A stretch of DNA of 64,000 nt from an uncultured Oscillospiraceae bacterium (GCA_947627325.1 CANQVO010000011.1:1-64000); one strand, 5' to 3'. Positions 1 through 8,757 are shown, counted from the first letter of the stretch. The notes: generated from the letters alone by a model not told the origin. Program-made: numbers and translations.

Positions 1-36
1 TTTCGCCGTCTCGCTGACCAGCATCCCTTCTTTCAT
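1..36 (-). CDS. Start of an unidentified gene cut by the window edge
   Basis: An ATG on the minus strand at 36 opens a frame reading MKEGMLVSETAK to the edge of the window. A purine-rich GGGAAAA lies just upstream and could be a weak ribosome binding site. Only 12 codons are visible, so no family can be assigned. It would be transcribed divergently from the small HTH regulator at 218, a common arrangement for a regulator and its target in mobile elements. It may equally be a chance ATG. Confidence 0.3.
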   Translation of the reverse strand, partial: MKEGMLVSETAK

Positions 37-217
37 TTTTCCCAATTTCGCCCTTGACTTTTAATAGTTAGTCTTTCTGCAAATTAATACCGTGATTTTT
101 GTAGTAAGTATATTAATGTCTTTTTCGTAGTGTTTTCTGAAAAGCAAAAAATTTTTTGGGCATTGTATGGATTTTACACAAAAATCGTGGTAAGGTTTCT
201 TCAAGGAGGTGCACGGT

Positions 218-457
218 GTGATCAAATCCAGACTCAAAGTAATGCTGGCCATCCGAGAGATGACCCAAAAGGAGTTGGCCGAGAAAACAGGCATTAGACC
301 CCCCACGGTATCCGCTATTTGTACAGGGAGCGTAAAGCAATATCCCATGTATGCCCTCGATAAAATTTGCCAAGTGCTGAACTGCCAGCCTGGGGACATC
401 TTGGAGTATATCCCTTCGCCGGAGGACGGAGCGCAGCAAACAGGCCCGGACGATTGA
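218..457 (+). CDS. Small XRE/Cro-type helix-turn-helix regulator
   Basis: The 79-residue protein is almost entirely one HTH_3 domain. A first helix is followed by the QKELAEKTG turn and the recognition helix RPPTVSAIC, then LDKICQVLNCQPGDILEY, the typical end of Cro/CI-like DNA-binding folds such as the YozG type. GTG at 218 is chosen because AGGAGG at 204-209 sits eight bases upstream; an upstream in-frame GTG at 209 overlaps that ribosome binding site. A terminator hairpin overlaps the stop codon. The gene lies in AT-rich sequence unlike its neighbours, consistent with a transferred regulator. Its target is unknown; autoregulation or control of the divergent frame at 36 are plausible. Confidence 0.85.
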   Translation: MIKSRLKVMLAIREMTQKELAEKTGIRPPTVSAICTGSVKQYPMYALDKICQVLNCQPGDILEYIPSPEDGAQQTGPDD

Positions 458-476
458 CCGTCCGGGCCTCCTTTTA
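442..476 (+). terminator. Intrinsic terminator of the HTH gene
   Basis: An 11-bp perfect stem (AGGCCCGGACG at 442-452 with its complement at 459-469) has a 6-nt loop and is followed by CCTTTT. The stem begins inside the last codons of the HTH gene and spans its stop. Confidence 0.85.
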
Positions 477-541
477 TACAAAAAATGAATAATAGATGAA
501 TATGAATGCTTGCATTTTGAGGGCTGGAATTTGGGTTGGAT

Positions 542-564
542 TTGACCCCCATCTTGACCCCCAT
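542..564. repeat. Two tandem copies of an 11-bp motif
   Basis: TTGACCCCCAT occurs at 542-552 and again at 554-564 (period 12). It lies about 120 bp from the 3' end of the tRNA-Gly gene. Short direct repeats in this position resemble integrase arm-binding sites near tRNA attachment sites; that role is inferred. Confidence 0.5.
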
Positions 565-630
565 GTTTTATGTTTTTGCCGTGTTTTTGCCTCTTTTTTC
601 TGCAAACATCTGTTCTAATCTGCCTATAAG

Positions 631-674
631 AAAAACCCCACAACGCCTTGAAACGCAAGGGCTGTGGGGGTTTT
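631..674 (-). terminator. Terminator downstream of tRNA-Gly
   Basis: AAAACCCCACA pairs with TGTGGGG-TTTT around an inner CCTTG/CAAGG stem. On the minus strand it is followed by TTTTTCTT, directly downstream of the tRNA 3' end. Confidence 0.8.
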
Positions 675-680
675 CTGTTC

Positions 681-754
681 TGGAGCAGGTGAAGGGAATC
701 GAACCCTCGTGTTCAGCTTGGGAAGCTGACATTCTACCATTGAACTACACCTGC
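681..754 (-). tRNA. tRNA-Gly (anticodon CCC)
   Basis: The minus strand gives a 74-nt cloverleaf. The acceptor stem GCAGGTG pairs with CACCTGC, followed by discriminator T and an encoded CCA. The anticodon stem TCAGC/GCTGA encloses the loop TTCCCAA, so the anticodon is CCC. The T arm carries the usual GGTTCGATTCC. A sigma-70 promoter lies just upstream and a terminator just downstream, so this is a free-standing transcription unit. Its 3' end borders the AT-rich segment at 1-680, making it a candidate attachment site. Confidence 0.95.
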
Positions 755-791
755 GTATGAAATTGGGGCCCCGGGGGGGCGGGACTTCTGT

Positions 792-820
792 ATCTTACCA
801 CATCCCGCCGGGGATTTCAA
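792..820 (-). promoter_or_regulatory. Promoter of tRNA-Gly
   Basis: On the minus strand TTGAAA (815-820) and TAAGAT (792-797) are separated by 17 bp, about 38 bp upstream of the tRNA 5' end. Confidence 0.7.
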
Positions 821-840
821 GCCCCAATTTTCTGTGGAAA

Positions 841-872
841 AAAAGGAGGTCTCCCCGGGCGGGGAGACCTCC
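841..872 (-). terminator. Terminator of the MurE-ArgB operon
   Basis: A 12-bp stem, GGAGGTCTCCCC (845-856) with its complement at 861-872, has a 4-nt loop and is followed on the minus strand by a run of T. Confidence 0.85.
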
Positions 873-876
873 GGGT

Positions 877-3258
877 TTATTTGGTGAAGATGGTGCCGGG
901 GACCCGCTGGTGGAGGGTGTCCAGCAAGAGGACGTGCTCGGTGCGGCCGTCCAGGATGGAGACCTCCCCCACCCCGCTGTCCAGGGCGTGGAGACAGCCC
1001 TGGACCTTGGGCACCATGCCCCCGGCGATGAGGCCGGCCTCCATCAGCTCCCGGGCCCGCTGGGCGTCCATGTGGGCCACGGCGGTGGCGCGGTTGCGGC
1101 TGTCGATGAGGATGCCGCCCACGTCGGTGAGGAAGACCAGCCGCCAGGCGTGCAACGCCTCGGCCACCGCCTGGGCGGCATCGTCGGCGTTGCAGTTGAA
1201 GCCCAGGCCGTCCGCCCCGGCGGCGATGGGGGAGACCACGGGCAGAAAGCCGCCGTCCAGCAGGGTGTTCAGCACCCGGGGGTCCACCGCCTGGATCTGT
1301 CCCACCCGGCCCAGGGCGGGGTCCTTGACCCCGGCGGTCAGCAGTCCGCCGTCCTTGCCCGAGAGGCCCACCGCCCGGATCTCCAGCCGGGCCAGGGCGG
1401 AGACGATGGACTTGTTCACCTGGGCGGACAGGGCCATCTCCGCCACCTCCAGGGCGGCGGGGTCGGTGACCCGGTAGCCCTTTTCAAAGCGGGTGGGCAC
1501 CTGGAGCCGGTCCAGCAGGGCGGTGATGTTCTTGCCGCCCCCGTGGACCAGCACCACCCGCAGTCCGGCCATCTGCAGGGCGGCCACGTCCTGGAGGATG
1601 GAGTCCACCGCCCCGTCGGGGCCCAGGGCGGAGCCGCCGTACTTGACCACCACCGTCCGCCCCGCCTTCTCCTTGAGCCGGGGCAGGACGTAGGACAGGG
1701 AGCGGACCTTCTCCAGCCCGTCCAGCCCGTGGGCCACGTCGTACTCCTGGAGCCAGGTCTGGACGTAGTCCACATCAGACGGCGTGTCGATGTACTCCAT
1801 CCCCCGCTTCTGGCGGGTCTCCCGGCCCTTGCCGGTGATGAGAATGACGCTGGGGCCCTGACAGCCCAGGATGGCCTTGCGGATGGCCTCCCCCCGGTTG
1901 ATCTCGATCTCGTAGGCGCAGCCCTGGGCGGCCACGTGGGCGGCGATCTCCCGGCAGATGGAGGCGGTGTCCTCCTCCCCGGAGTCCTCTTCGGTGAGGA
2001 GGACCAGGTCGGAGTATTTCCCCGAGATCTCCCCCAGGTCCCGCCGGCGGTCCAGGGCCTTTTTCCCCGGGCAGCCGAAGACGGTGACCACCCGGCGGCC
2101 GGGGTACTCCTCCCGCACAGAGCGGAACAGGGTCTCGAAGGACATACGGTTGTGGGCGTAGTCCACCAGGGCCACCACGTCGTCGTTAGCGTTGGAAAAG
2201 ACCTCCATCCGCCCGGGCACCCGGGCCTTCATCAGGCCCACGTAGATGGCCTGCTGGGGGATGTTCAGCCCCTCGCATACGGCGATGGCGGCCAGGGCGT
2301 TTTCCGTGTTAAAGAGGCCGGGCATGGTGAGCTGGAACTCCCGGGAGATGTGCCGGGTGGTGACCTGGAAGATGATGTCGCCCCCCCGCTTGCGGATGTG
2401 GGAGCCGTAGACGTCGGCGGCGGGGTCGGTGCGGGAGAAGGTGATGACCCGGCGGCAGTCAGCCCGGGCGGCGGCCAGCACCTCCTGGGCGTGGTCGCTG
2501 TCCAGGTTGACGCAGGAGAACTCCGCCTGGGCGAAGATCTTGAGCTTGGAGTGGAAATAGTCGTCAAAGTCCGGGTGCTCGATGGGGGAGATGTGGTCGG
2601 TGCCGATGTTCAGAAAGCAGGCGGCGGCGAAGCGGGTGCCCAGGGTGCGGTGGTACTTCAGCGCCTGGGAAGAGACCTCCATGACCAGGTACTCCAGCCC
2701 CGCGCCCAGGGCGTTGGCAAAGTGCTTTTGCAGTTCCAGGGGCTCGGGGGTGGTGAGGTGGGACTCGAACTTCTCCACCCCGTCGTCGGTGTCGATGGAG
2801 GAGATGACCCCGCAGTAGGAGCCCCGGGGGGCCAGGTACTCGTCCAGGATGTATTTGAGGTAGTAGGCCGTGGACGACTTGCCCTTGGTGCCGGTGACGC
2901 CGATGACGCTCAGGCGGCGGGAGGGGTCGTTGTAGTACCGGGCGGCCAGGGGGGCGATGGCCCGGCGGATGTCCCGCACCTGGATGCAGGGCAGGGCCAC
3001 CTCCGGGTAGGGGGTCTGGCTGACGTAGGCGAAGGCCCCCTTTTGGGCGGCCTGGGCCAGATACTCGGGCTTAAAATGGGCCCCCTTGCACAAAAAGAGG
3101 GTGCCGGGGCGGACGTTTTGGGAGTCGTAGGACACCAGCTCCACCGTCCGCTCCAGCGCCAGCCCCTCCGGCAGAGGGGCGGCCAGCAGGTCCAGCCCCG
3201 CCAGGATGGAGCAGTACTCCCGCAGGGGGAACAAGGTCAGCTTCTCTCGCGTTTCCAT
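877..3258 (-). CDS. MurE-like Mur ligase fused to acetylglutamate kinase (ArgB)
   Basis: A 793-residue two-domain protein. Residues 1-505 form a complete Mur ligase: P-loop GVTGTKGKSS at 120-129, the HSKLKIF segment with the lysine usually carbamylated (near 238), and the C-terminal ligase domain with ITGKGRE near 475. At the site where DAP-adding MurE has DNPR, this protein has TEEDSGEED (422-430), so DAP specificity is unlikely. Residues 535-793 are a complete amino-acid kinase of the ArgB type: KYGGSA (539-544), HGGG (572-575), RFEKGYRVTD, NADDAA, LTDVGG and GGMVPKV are all present. ATG 3258 lies one base after the stop of the ATP-grasp gene, so the two are one operon. ArgB catalyses step two of arginine synthesis, but no other arg gene is near. 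The product of the fusion is unknown; both halves look active. Confidence 0.9.
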   Translation of the reverse strand: METREKLTLFPLREYCSILAGLDLLAAPLPEGLALERTVELVSYDSQNVRPGTLFLCKGAHFKPEYLAQAAQKGAFAYVSQTPYPEVALPCIQVRDIRRAIAPLAARYYNDPSRRLSVIGVTGTKGKSSTAYYLKYILDEYLAPRGSYCGVISSIDTDDGVEKFESHLTTPEPLELQKHFANALGAGLEYLVMEVSSQALKYHRTLGTRFAAACFLNIGTDHISPIEHPDFDDYFHSKLKIFAQAEFSCVNLDSDHAQEVLAAARADCRRVITFSRTDPAADVYGSHIRKRGGDIIFQVTTRHISREFQLTMPGLFNTENALAAIAVCEGLNIPQQAIYVGLMKARVPGRMEVFSNANDDVVALVDYAHNRMSFETLFRSVREEYPGRRVVTVFGCPGKKALDRRRDLGEISGKYSDLVLLTEEDSGEEDTASICREIAAHVAAQGCAYEIEINRGEAIRKAILGCQGPSVILITGKGRETRQKRGMEYIDTPSDVDYVQTWLQEYDVAHGLDGLEKVRSLSYVLPRLKEKAGRTVVVKYGGSALGPDGAVDSILQDVAALQMAGLRVVLVHGGGKNITALLDRLQVPTRFEKGYRVTDPAALEVAEMALSAQVNKSIVSALARLEIRAVGLSGKDGGLLTAGVKDPALGRVGQIQAVDPRVLNTLLDGGFLPVVSPIAAGADGLGFNCNADDAAQAVAEALHAWRLVFLTDVGGILIDSRNRATAVAHMDAQRARELMEAGLIAGGMVPKVQGCLHALDSGVGEVSILDGRTEHVLLLDTLHQRVPGTIFTK

Positions 3259-3259
3259 A

Positions 3260-4477
3260 TCAGTCCTCCGGGCGTTTGCAATACTTGTTGAAGCGGACGA
3301 AATTGCCGATGTGGTTCTTCCAGATCCGCAGGACGCGGCCGGGGGTGTAGTCCGCCCGGTACTCCATGGAGTGGCTGTCCGCCCCCGCCTTCACCAGGGC
3401 CTTCATCTGGGGGTGGTAGCGCCTGGGGGTGAAGCGGTAGGCCACGAACCGGGGGACCATCCGCCACAGAGACTGGTTGGTCACCACCGTCAAAGGCAGG
3501 TCCTTCCCCTCCAGCAGGTCCTCCACCAGATACCGGGCGATGTTGTGGCCGGAGCCTGTGACATAGTAGTTGCTCCGGCCCTGGCGGCAGTTGATCTCAA
3601 AGGCCTTGTACTTGCCGTCCCGGCGGTCGTATTTGATGTCGAAGTTGGAGAAGCCCACGTAGCCCAGGTCCTCCAGCATCCCCCGGATCTTGTCGCACAG
3701 GGCCTGGTCGTGCTCGGTGATGATGACGGCGTGGTTGCCGATGCCGTGGGGGGAGTGCTCTTCCAAAAGCACGTGGCCCAGGCACATGAGCTTGACCTTG
3801 CCGGTGTGGTCGGAGTAGTTGGTGAGCACCCGCATATAGCTGTCGTCCCCGGGGATGAACTCCTGCAGGATCATTTTACCCGGGTAGCCCGCGGCGTAGA
3901 CCTCATCCAGGGCGGCCAAAAGCTCCTCCCACGTCTGGCAGACGTATACCTTTTTCAGCGCGTGACAGCCGGTGGCCCAGTAGGCCACGCCGTCGGCGGG
4001 CTTGGCGATGAAGGGGGCGGGCCAGGGGAGGGTGAAGTCGTGGCCCATGGCGCTGTCGTAGACGAAGGTCTCCGGGTGGTCGATGCCGTACCGGTCGCAG
4101 AGGGCGTAGAACTGCTCCTTGTCGGTGAGGGTGTCCAGCATTTGGGCGCTGATGTAGAGGCATTTGGCGTTCTCCGGGAAGCGGTCTTGCAGGTGGGCCG
4201 CCAGCTTCACGTAGCTGTCCCCACAGCCCACCACCAGCACCGTCTTGTCCCCATGCTCCCGGGCCACCGTCTCCACGTTTTTCAAAAAGGTCTCCGGGTC
4301 CTCGTTCTGGGGGCAGGCCCGGCAGTCGATGATGGAGCTGAAATCGCAGGGGAAGGTGGCGGCGAACTTGCCGTAGGCGATGCTCTTGACCCCGTAGGCC
4401 TCGTGAAAGGCCCGGGCCACGCTGTATACGTTGATGTCGCCGCCAAAGAGCAGCGGCTGAAAATCGGGTGTGGACAT
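3260..4477 (-). CDS. ATP-grasp carboxylate-amine ligase (D-aspartate ligase-like)
   Basis: A 405-residue soluble ATP-grasp enzyme. FIAKPADG (K159) provides the ATP-binding lysine, QEFIPG (205-210) the hinge, and FEINCRQGRSN (293-303) the metal-binding Glu and Asn. The arrangement resembles ATP-grasp ligases that add an amino acid to a side chain, such as peptidoglycan D-Asp ligases, rather than biotin carboxylases. ATG 4477 is preferred because AAGGGG lies about ten bases upstream; the frame extends farther without a ribosome site. It is the promoter-proximal gene of an operon with the MurE-ArgB fusion. ATP-grasp plus Mur ligase together recall cyanophycin synthetase, and ATP-grasp plus NAG kinase recall LysX/LysZ, so a carrier- or wall-linked amino-acid modification is plausible. 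The substrate is not determined. Confidence 0.85.
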   Translation of the reverse strand: MSTPDFQPLLFGGDINVYSVARAFHEAYGVKSIAYGKFAATFPCDFSSIIDCRACPQNEDPETFLKNVETVAREHGDKTVLVVGCGDSYVKLAAHLQDRFPENAKCLYISAQMLDTLTDKEQFYALCDRYGIDHPETFVYDSAMGHDFTLPWPAPFIAKPADGVAYWATGCHALKKVYVCQTWEELLAALDEVYAAGYPGKMILQEFIPGDDSYMRVLTNYSDHTGKVKLMCLGHVLLEEHSPHGIGNHAVIITEHDQALCDKIRGMLEDLGYVGFSNFDIKYDRRDGKYKAFEINCRQGRSNYYVTGSGHNIARYLVEDLLEGKDLPLTVVTNQSLWRMVPRFVAYRFTPRRYHPQMKALVKAGADSHSMEYRADYTPGRVLRIWKNHIGNFVRFNKYCKRPED

Positions 4478-4535
4478 TCCATCAGGCCCCTTTGGTAAAA
4501 TTCGCGCCGGCTCGCGCCGCGCCGCATACAGGAAT

Positions 4536-4541
4536 ATTGTA
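4536..4541 (-). promoter_or_regulatory. Candidate extended -10 for the ATP-grasp operon
   Basis: On the minus strand TGG-TACAAT forms an extended -10 about 60 bp upstream of the ATP-grasp ATG. No good -35 is visible. Confidence 0.45.
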
Positions 4542-4613
4542 CCACATCCCGCCCCTGAATACCAGCACTTTCCCGCCATTTGTCCAAAAAATCCCCCCGT
4601 TCCAAAAACCGCC

Positions 4614-4642
4614 TTGCCGCCGGGGCGCGGGCGTAGTACAAT
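4614..4642 (+). promoter_or_regulatory. Promoter of the GNAT gene
   Basis: TTGCCG (4614-4619) and TACAAT (4637-4642) are separated by 17 bp, 26 bp upstream of the GNAT start. Confidence 0.7.
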
Positions 4643-4668
4643 AAAAGCCACTGAGGGGAGGGGATCTT

Positions 4669-5223
4669 ATGATACGCCTGGCCACCGCCGCGGACCTGCC
4701 CGCCGTGGCCGCCATCTACGAGCGGATCCACGACGGAGAGGAGGCGGGGCGCTTCACCACCGGCTGGGTCCGGGGGGTCTACCCCGTCCCCGGCACCGCC
4801 CGGGAGGCCCTGGACCGGGGGGATCTGTTCGTGCTGGAGGAGGGGGGCCGGGTGGTGGCCGCCGCCGTCCTCAACCAGCTCCAGGCGCCGGAGTACGCCC
4901 GCTGTGTCTGGGCGGAGGACCCGCCCCCGGAGGAGGTCATGGTGCTCCACACGTTGGTGGTGGACCCCTCGGCCCAGGGGCGGGGCCACGCCAGGGCCTT
5001 TCTGGCCTTCTACGAGGACTACGCCCTGGCCCGCGGCTGTCCCTATCTCCGCATGGACACCAACGAGAAAAACACCGCCGCCCGGGGCCTCTACGCCCGG
5101 CTGGGGTTCTCCCAGGCCGGGGTGGTGCCTTGTGTGTTTCATGGGATCCCGCGCGTGCGGATGGTTTGTTTGGAGAAACGACTGCGCGCGGCGGGGGAGG
5201 TTTCGCCTCCCGACGAGGGGTGA
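4669..5223 (+). CDS. GNAT family N-acetyltransferase
   Basis: A 184-residue single-domain acetyltransferase that would move an acetyl group from acetyl-CoA to an unknown amine. The core motif A VDPSAQGRGHARAFL (about residues 100-114) contains the Q/R-x-x-G-x-A pyrophosphate loop, and NTAARGLYARLGF is motif B. GAGGGGAGGGG just upstream is the ribosome site and a promoter precedes it. The last residues, GEVSPPDEG, and the stop codon are written in the first hairpin of repeat element A, so the native C-terminus appears to have been replaced by element sequence. The gene is monocistronic and faces clpB across that element. Confidence 0.85.
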   Translation: MIRLATAADLPAVAAIYERIHDGEEAGRFTTGWVRGVYPVPGTAREALDRGDLFVLEEGGRVVAAAVLNQLQAPEYARCVWAEDPPPEEVMVLHTLVVDPSAQGRGHARAFLAFYEDYALARGCPYLRMDTNEKNTAARGLYARLGFSQAGVVPCVFHGIPRVRMVCLEKRLRAAGEVSPPDEG

Positions 5224-6058
5224 GTGATTGCCCGCCACGGGCAGGGACGTGCGCCTCCCGGCGCGGGGGCCAGGACCATTTCTCTTTTCTTTGCGAAGAA
5301 AAGAGAAACGGTCCTGGACTCCAAAGAGAAAAGATGGGGCTTAGTATTGTTGCCCCTTCTTGTTCCGCTCGGCGGCCCGGAAGGACTGGATTGCAAGAGT
5401 AAGATGCCGCCACTGGGCGGCACGATGTGATACGCCAACGGTGCGTGACGTTTCTATTACAGCCGCCGCGGCCGCCTCTGGGGACTAGGATCAGAGGGTC
5501 GTTTTCCTTGACCTTCACCTTTCACCACTCACCCCACCCCCGCCTATTGCCCTTCGAGTTACAAAAAACGAACTCTCCCAGCCCCACAAGGCCGGGAGAG
5601 TTTTTGTCTGGTTGAAACAATCAAGGGGGAGGAGAGTAATTCCCCAACTTTGCACTTTACCGGCGGTCACGTCGACCATACCCCGGCCCCGTTCAAGCCG
5701 CCTTTCAGTCCTTTGCCATAGAGGCGGCCGCGGCGTTCATGGTAGAAACGCCACGCCCCGTTGGCGTACCACATTGCGCCGCCCAGTGGCGGCATCTTCC
5801 ACTACCAATCCTGTCATTCCGGGCCGCCGAGCAATAGAAACGACATCAACAATAATAGCCCCATTCTTTTTCTTTTGGCATCCAAAACCGTTTTCTTTTT
5901 CTTCGCAAAGAAAAAGAAAATGGGTTTGGGAGGCGCGACCTTTGCCCAGTGTGGGCAAGCAACAACCCCCCGTTCGGGAGGACAAACCTTGCCTATTCGT
6001 AGGCGCAAACTCCCTCCGTTGAGTGGCGAAACCTCGCCTATCGCAGACGGCAAAGCCC
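5190..6058. repeat. Composite inverted-arm element, copy A
   Basis: A non-coding unit filling the convergent gap between the GNAT gene and clpB. Two arms of about 250-330 bp are inverted copies of each other, and each is a string of hairpins. The longest is CCAGGACC...GGTCCTGG around a TTTCTCTTTTCTT/AAGAAAAGAGAAA stem at about 5271-5318 (type 1). The right arm has the type 2 version, CCAAACCC...GGTTTTGG. TGCCGCC-ACT-GGGCGGCA and the palindrome GCGGCCGC recur in both arms. The centre (5571-5602) is a bidirectional terminator. Copy A lies in the opposite orientation to copies B and C. Its right end has an extra partial duplication of the terminal GATAGGC-AGGTTT unit. No open frame is conserved. 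Confidence 0.9.
5571..5606. terminator. Central bidirectional terminator of element A
   Basis: AACTCTCCC (5571-5579) pairs with GGGAGAGTT (5594-5602), flanked by AAAAAA on the left and TTTTT on the right, so it can stop transcription from either side. Confidence 0.8.
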
Positions 6059-6061
6059 CCG

Positions 6062-8656
6062 TCAGCGCAGGGTCAACTCCCCCTCCGCCGCGTCCAGGGT
6101 CAGGGTCTGCCCGGGGGTCACCTCTCCGGCGACGATCTGCCGGGAGATCAGCGTCTCCACGTTGTGCTGGAGGTAGCGCCGCAGAGGCCGGGCCCCGTAG
6201 TGGGGGTCGTAGGCCCGCTCCAGGATGAGCGCCTTGGCCGCCTCGGTGGCCTCCACCGCCAGCTCCTTGTCCGCCAGCCGCCGGTTGAGCCGCTCCAGCA
6301 TCAAGTCGATGATGTGGGTGACGTTCTCCCGGGTCAGGGGCTTGAAGTATACGATCTCGTCCAGGCGGTTCAGAAACTCCGGCCGGAAGGACCGCTTCAA
6401 CAGCCCGTCCACCTCCCGCCGGGCCTCCGGGGAGATCTCCCCCTGGGCGTCCATCCCGTCCAGCAGAGCCTGGCTGCCCAGGTTGGAGGTGAGGATGAGG
6501 ATGGTGTTCTTAAAGTCCACCGTCCGGCCCTGGGAGTCGGTGACCCGGCCGTCGTCCAAAATCTGCAGAAGCACGTTGAACACGTCGGGGTGGGCCTTCT
6601 CCACCTCGTCAAAGAGGATGACCGAGTAGGGACTGCGGCGCACCGCCTCGGTGAGCTGGCCGCCCTCCTCGTAGCCCACGTAGCCGGGCGGGGCGCCGAT
6701 GAGCCGGGAGACGGAGAACTTCTCCATATACTCGCTCATGTCGATGCGGATGAGGTTCTTCTCGCTGTCAAAGAGGGCGGCGGCCAGGGTCTTGGCAAGC
6801 TCCGTCTTGCCCACGCCGGTGGGGCCCAGGAAGAGGAAGGAGCCGATGGGCTTGTTGGGGTCGGCGATGCCCGCCCGGGAGCGGAGGATGGCCTCGCTGA
6901 CCAGGGAGACCCCCTCCTCCTGGCCCACCACCCGCCGGTGCAGGATGTCCTCCAGGTGCAGGAGCTTTTCCCGCTCCCCCTCCATCAGCCGGGAGACCGG
7001 GATGCCCGTCCACCGCTCCACGATGCGGGCGATCTCCTCCTCGGTGACCCGGTCCCGCAGAAGGTTCTCCCCTCCGCGGGCTCCGGCCTGGGCCTCCTGG
7101 GCCTGGATGGCCTTTTGCAGTTCGGGGATCCGCCCGTATTTCAGCTGGGCGGCCTTCTCCAGGTCGTACTCCCGCTGGGCTTTCTCCAACTGGGCGTTGG
7201 CCTCGTCCAGGTCGGCCCGGAGCTGCTGGACCCGGCCGATGGCCTCCTTCTCGTTGTCCCAGCGGGCCTTTTTCGCGTCAAAGTCCGCCCGGAGCTCGGA
7301 CAGCTCCCGCCGCACCTCCTCCAGGTGGCCCTGGGCCAGCTTGTCCGTCTCCTTTTTCAGCGCCTGTTCCTCGATCTCCAGCTGGACGATCTTCCGGCTG
7401 ACCACGTCCAGCTCGGTGGGCATGGAGTCCATCTCCGTGCGGATCAGGGCGCAGGCCTCGTCCACCAGGTCGATGGCCTTGTCGGGGAGGAAGCGGTCGG
7501 TGATATAGCGGTTGGAGAGGGTGGCCGCGGCGATGAGGGCGCTGTCGGCGATCTTGACCCCGTGGTAGAGCTCGTACCGCTCCTTCAGCCCCCGGAGGAT
7601 GGCGATGGCGTCCTCCACCGTGGGCTCCCCCACCAGCACGCTCTGGAACCGCCGCTCCAGGGCGGCGTCCTTTTCGATATACTGGCGGTACTCGTCCAGG
7701 GTGGTGGCCCCGATGCAGTGGAGCTCCCCCCGGGCCAGCATGGGCTTGAGGAGGTTGCCCGCGTCCATGCTCCCCTCGGTCCTGCCCGCCCCCACGATGG
7801 TGTGGAGCTCGTCGATGAACAGCAGGATGCGGCCCTCGGACTTCTTCACCTCGGCCAGCACCGCCTTCAGCCGCTCCTCAAACTCCCCCCGGTACTTGGC
7901 CCCGGCGATGAGGGCGCCCATGTCCAGGGCGAAAACGGTCTTGTCCTTCAAGCTGGCGGGCACGTCCCCCTTGACGATGCGCTGGGCCAGGCCCTCGGCG
8001 ATGGCGGTCTTGCCCACCCCCGGCTCACCGATGAGCACGGGGTTGTTCTTGCTCTTGCGGGAGAGGATGCGGATGACGTTTCGGATCTCGTCGTCCCGGC
8101 CGATCACCGGGTCCAGCTTCCCCTGCCGGGCCTGCTCCACCAGGTCGGTACCATACTTGTTGAGGGCGTCGTAAGTCTCCTCCGGGTTGTCGGAGGTCAC
8201 CCGCTGGTTGCCCCGGACGGCGCTGAGGGCCTGCATGACGGCCTCCTTGGCGATGTGGTAGGTCCGAAAGAGCTGGTCCAGGGACCGCTCCGGCCGCTCC
8301 AGCAGGCCCAGCAGCAGATGCTCCACCGAGACGTACTCATCCCCCATGGCCTTGGCCTGGTCCTCCCCGGCGTTCAGGGCGGCGTCCAGGTCCTGGGTGA
8401 TGTAGACCTTCCCCGCCTCCCGGCCCGGGCCGGAGACCTTGGGCAGGTCGGCCACCAGCTTGTCCGCGGCGGCACGGACGCTGGGCAGGGTCAGGCCCAT
8501 GCGCTCCATCAGTTGGGGCACCAGCCCCCCTTCGTCGGCCAACAGGGCCGAGAGCAGGTGGGCCTGCCCCACCTGCTGGTTGCCGTGGCGCTCCGCCAGG
8601 TCTTGGGCGGCCTGGAGGGCGGCCAGGGACTTTTGGGTAAACTTTTGCGCGTTCAT
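6062..8656 (-). CDS. clpB: ATP-dependent chaperone ClpB
   Basis: An 864-residue Hsp100 disaggregase of normal length. It has two N-terminal Clp repeats, AAA+ domain 1 with GEPGVGKT, a long middle coiled coil rich in charged heptads (about residues 400-530), AAA+ domain 2 with GPTGVGKT, and the C-terminal domain. It rescues aggregated proteins with DnaK. ATG 8656 has AAGGAGGGGTGA eight bases upstream. A perfect CIRCE operator 75 bp upstream shows HrcA heat-shock repression. The gene is monocistronic, and element A begins within a few bases of its stop and appears to serve as its terminator. Confidence 0.97.
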   Translation of the reverse strand: MNAQKFTQKSLAALQAAQDLAERHGNQQVGQAHLLSALLADEGGLVPQLMERMGLTLPSVRAAADKLVADLPKVSGPGREAGKVYITQDLDAALNAGEDQAKAMGDEYVSVEHLLLGLLERPERSLDQLFRTYHIAKEAVMQALSAVRGNQRVTSDNPEETYDALNKYGTDLVEQARQGKLDPVIGRDDEIRNVIRILSRKSKNNPVLIGEPGVGKTAIAEGLAQRIVKGDVPASLKDKTVFALDMGALIAGAKYRGEFEERLKAVLAEVKKSEGRILLFIDELHTIVGAGRTEGSMDAGNLLKPMLARGELHCIGATTLDEYRQYIEKDAALERRFQSVLVGEPTVEDAIAILRGLKERYELYHGVKIADSALIAAATLSNRYITDRFLPDKAIDLVDEACALIRTEMDSMPTELDVVSRKIVQLEIEEQALKKETDKLAQGHLEEVRRELSELRADFDAKKARWDNEKEAIGRVQQLRADLDEANAQLEKAQREYDLEKAAQLKYGRIPELQKAIQAQEAQAGARGGENLLRDRVTEEEIARIVERWTGIPVSRLMEGEREKLLHLEDILHRRVVGQEEGVSLVSEAILRSRAGIADPNKPIGSFLFLGPTGVGKTELAKTLAAALFDSEKNLIRIDMSEYMEKFSVSRLIGAPPGYVGYEEGGQLTEAVRRSPYSVILFDEVEKAHPDVFNVLLQILDDGRVTDSQGRTVDFKNTILILTSNLGSQALLDGMDAQGEISPEARREVDGLLKRSFRPEFLNRLDEIVYFKPLTRENVTHIIDLMLERLNRRLADKELAVEATEAAKALILERAYDPHYGARPLRRYLQHNVETLISRQIVAGEVTPGQTLTLDAAEGELTLR

Positions 8657-8730
8657 GTTCACCCCTCCTTTCTTTTCGCCTTTCAGTATAGGCCCTTCCG
8701 GGCCGAAAAAAATGAACACAGTGTAAACAA

Positions 8731-8757
8731 TTAGCACTCTCGGCTTTAGAGTGCTAA
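8731..8757. promoter_or_regulatory. CIRCE operator (HrcA site) for clpB
   Basis: A perfect TTAGCACTC-N9-GAGTGCTAA inverted repeat, the HrcA repressor site of class I heat-shock genes. It lies 75 bp upstream of clpB and upstream of the divergent aminotransferase promoter, so clpB is the likely target. Confidence 0.95.

Larger units (their letters stand above)
1..680. other. AT-rich flank, probable end of an integrated element next to tRNA-Gly
   Basis: This stretch is visibly AT-rich (long A and T runs at 60-200 and 480-620) while almost everything to the right is GC-rich. It ends at the 3' end of a tRNA-Gly gene, a classic integration target. It carries one small HTH regulator, the start of a divergent frame, and two tandem 11-bp repeats that could be integrase arm sites. 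No integrase and no second att copy are visible, so element membership is an inference. Confidence 0.45.

Noticed and set aside
61..658. Two minus-strand frames (167 and 181 codons) across the AT-rich segment
   Set aside because: They cross the HTH gene, two terminators and the tandem repeats; no domain is recognisable and no ribosome site precedes them. They could be remnants of an integrase flank, but nothing supports translation.
757..3291. An 844-codon frame on the + strand over the MurE-ArgB gene
   Set aside because: Low-complexity shadow translation; the minus strand has both enzyme domains intact.
6023..8734. A 903-codon frame on the + strand over clpB
   Set aside because: Shadow of clpB; the minus strand has complete ClpB motifs, a ribosome site and a CIRCE.
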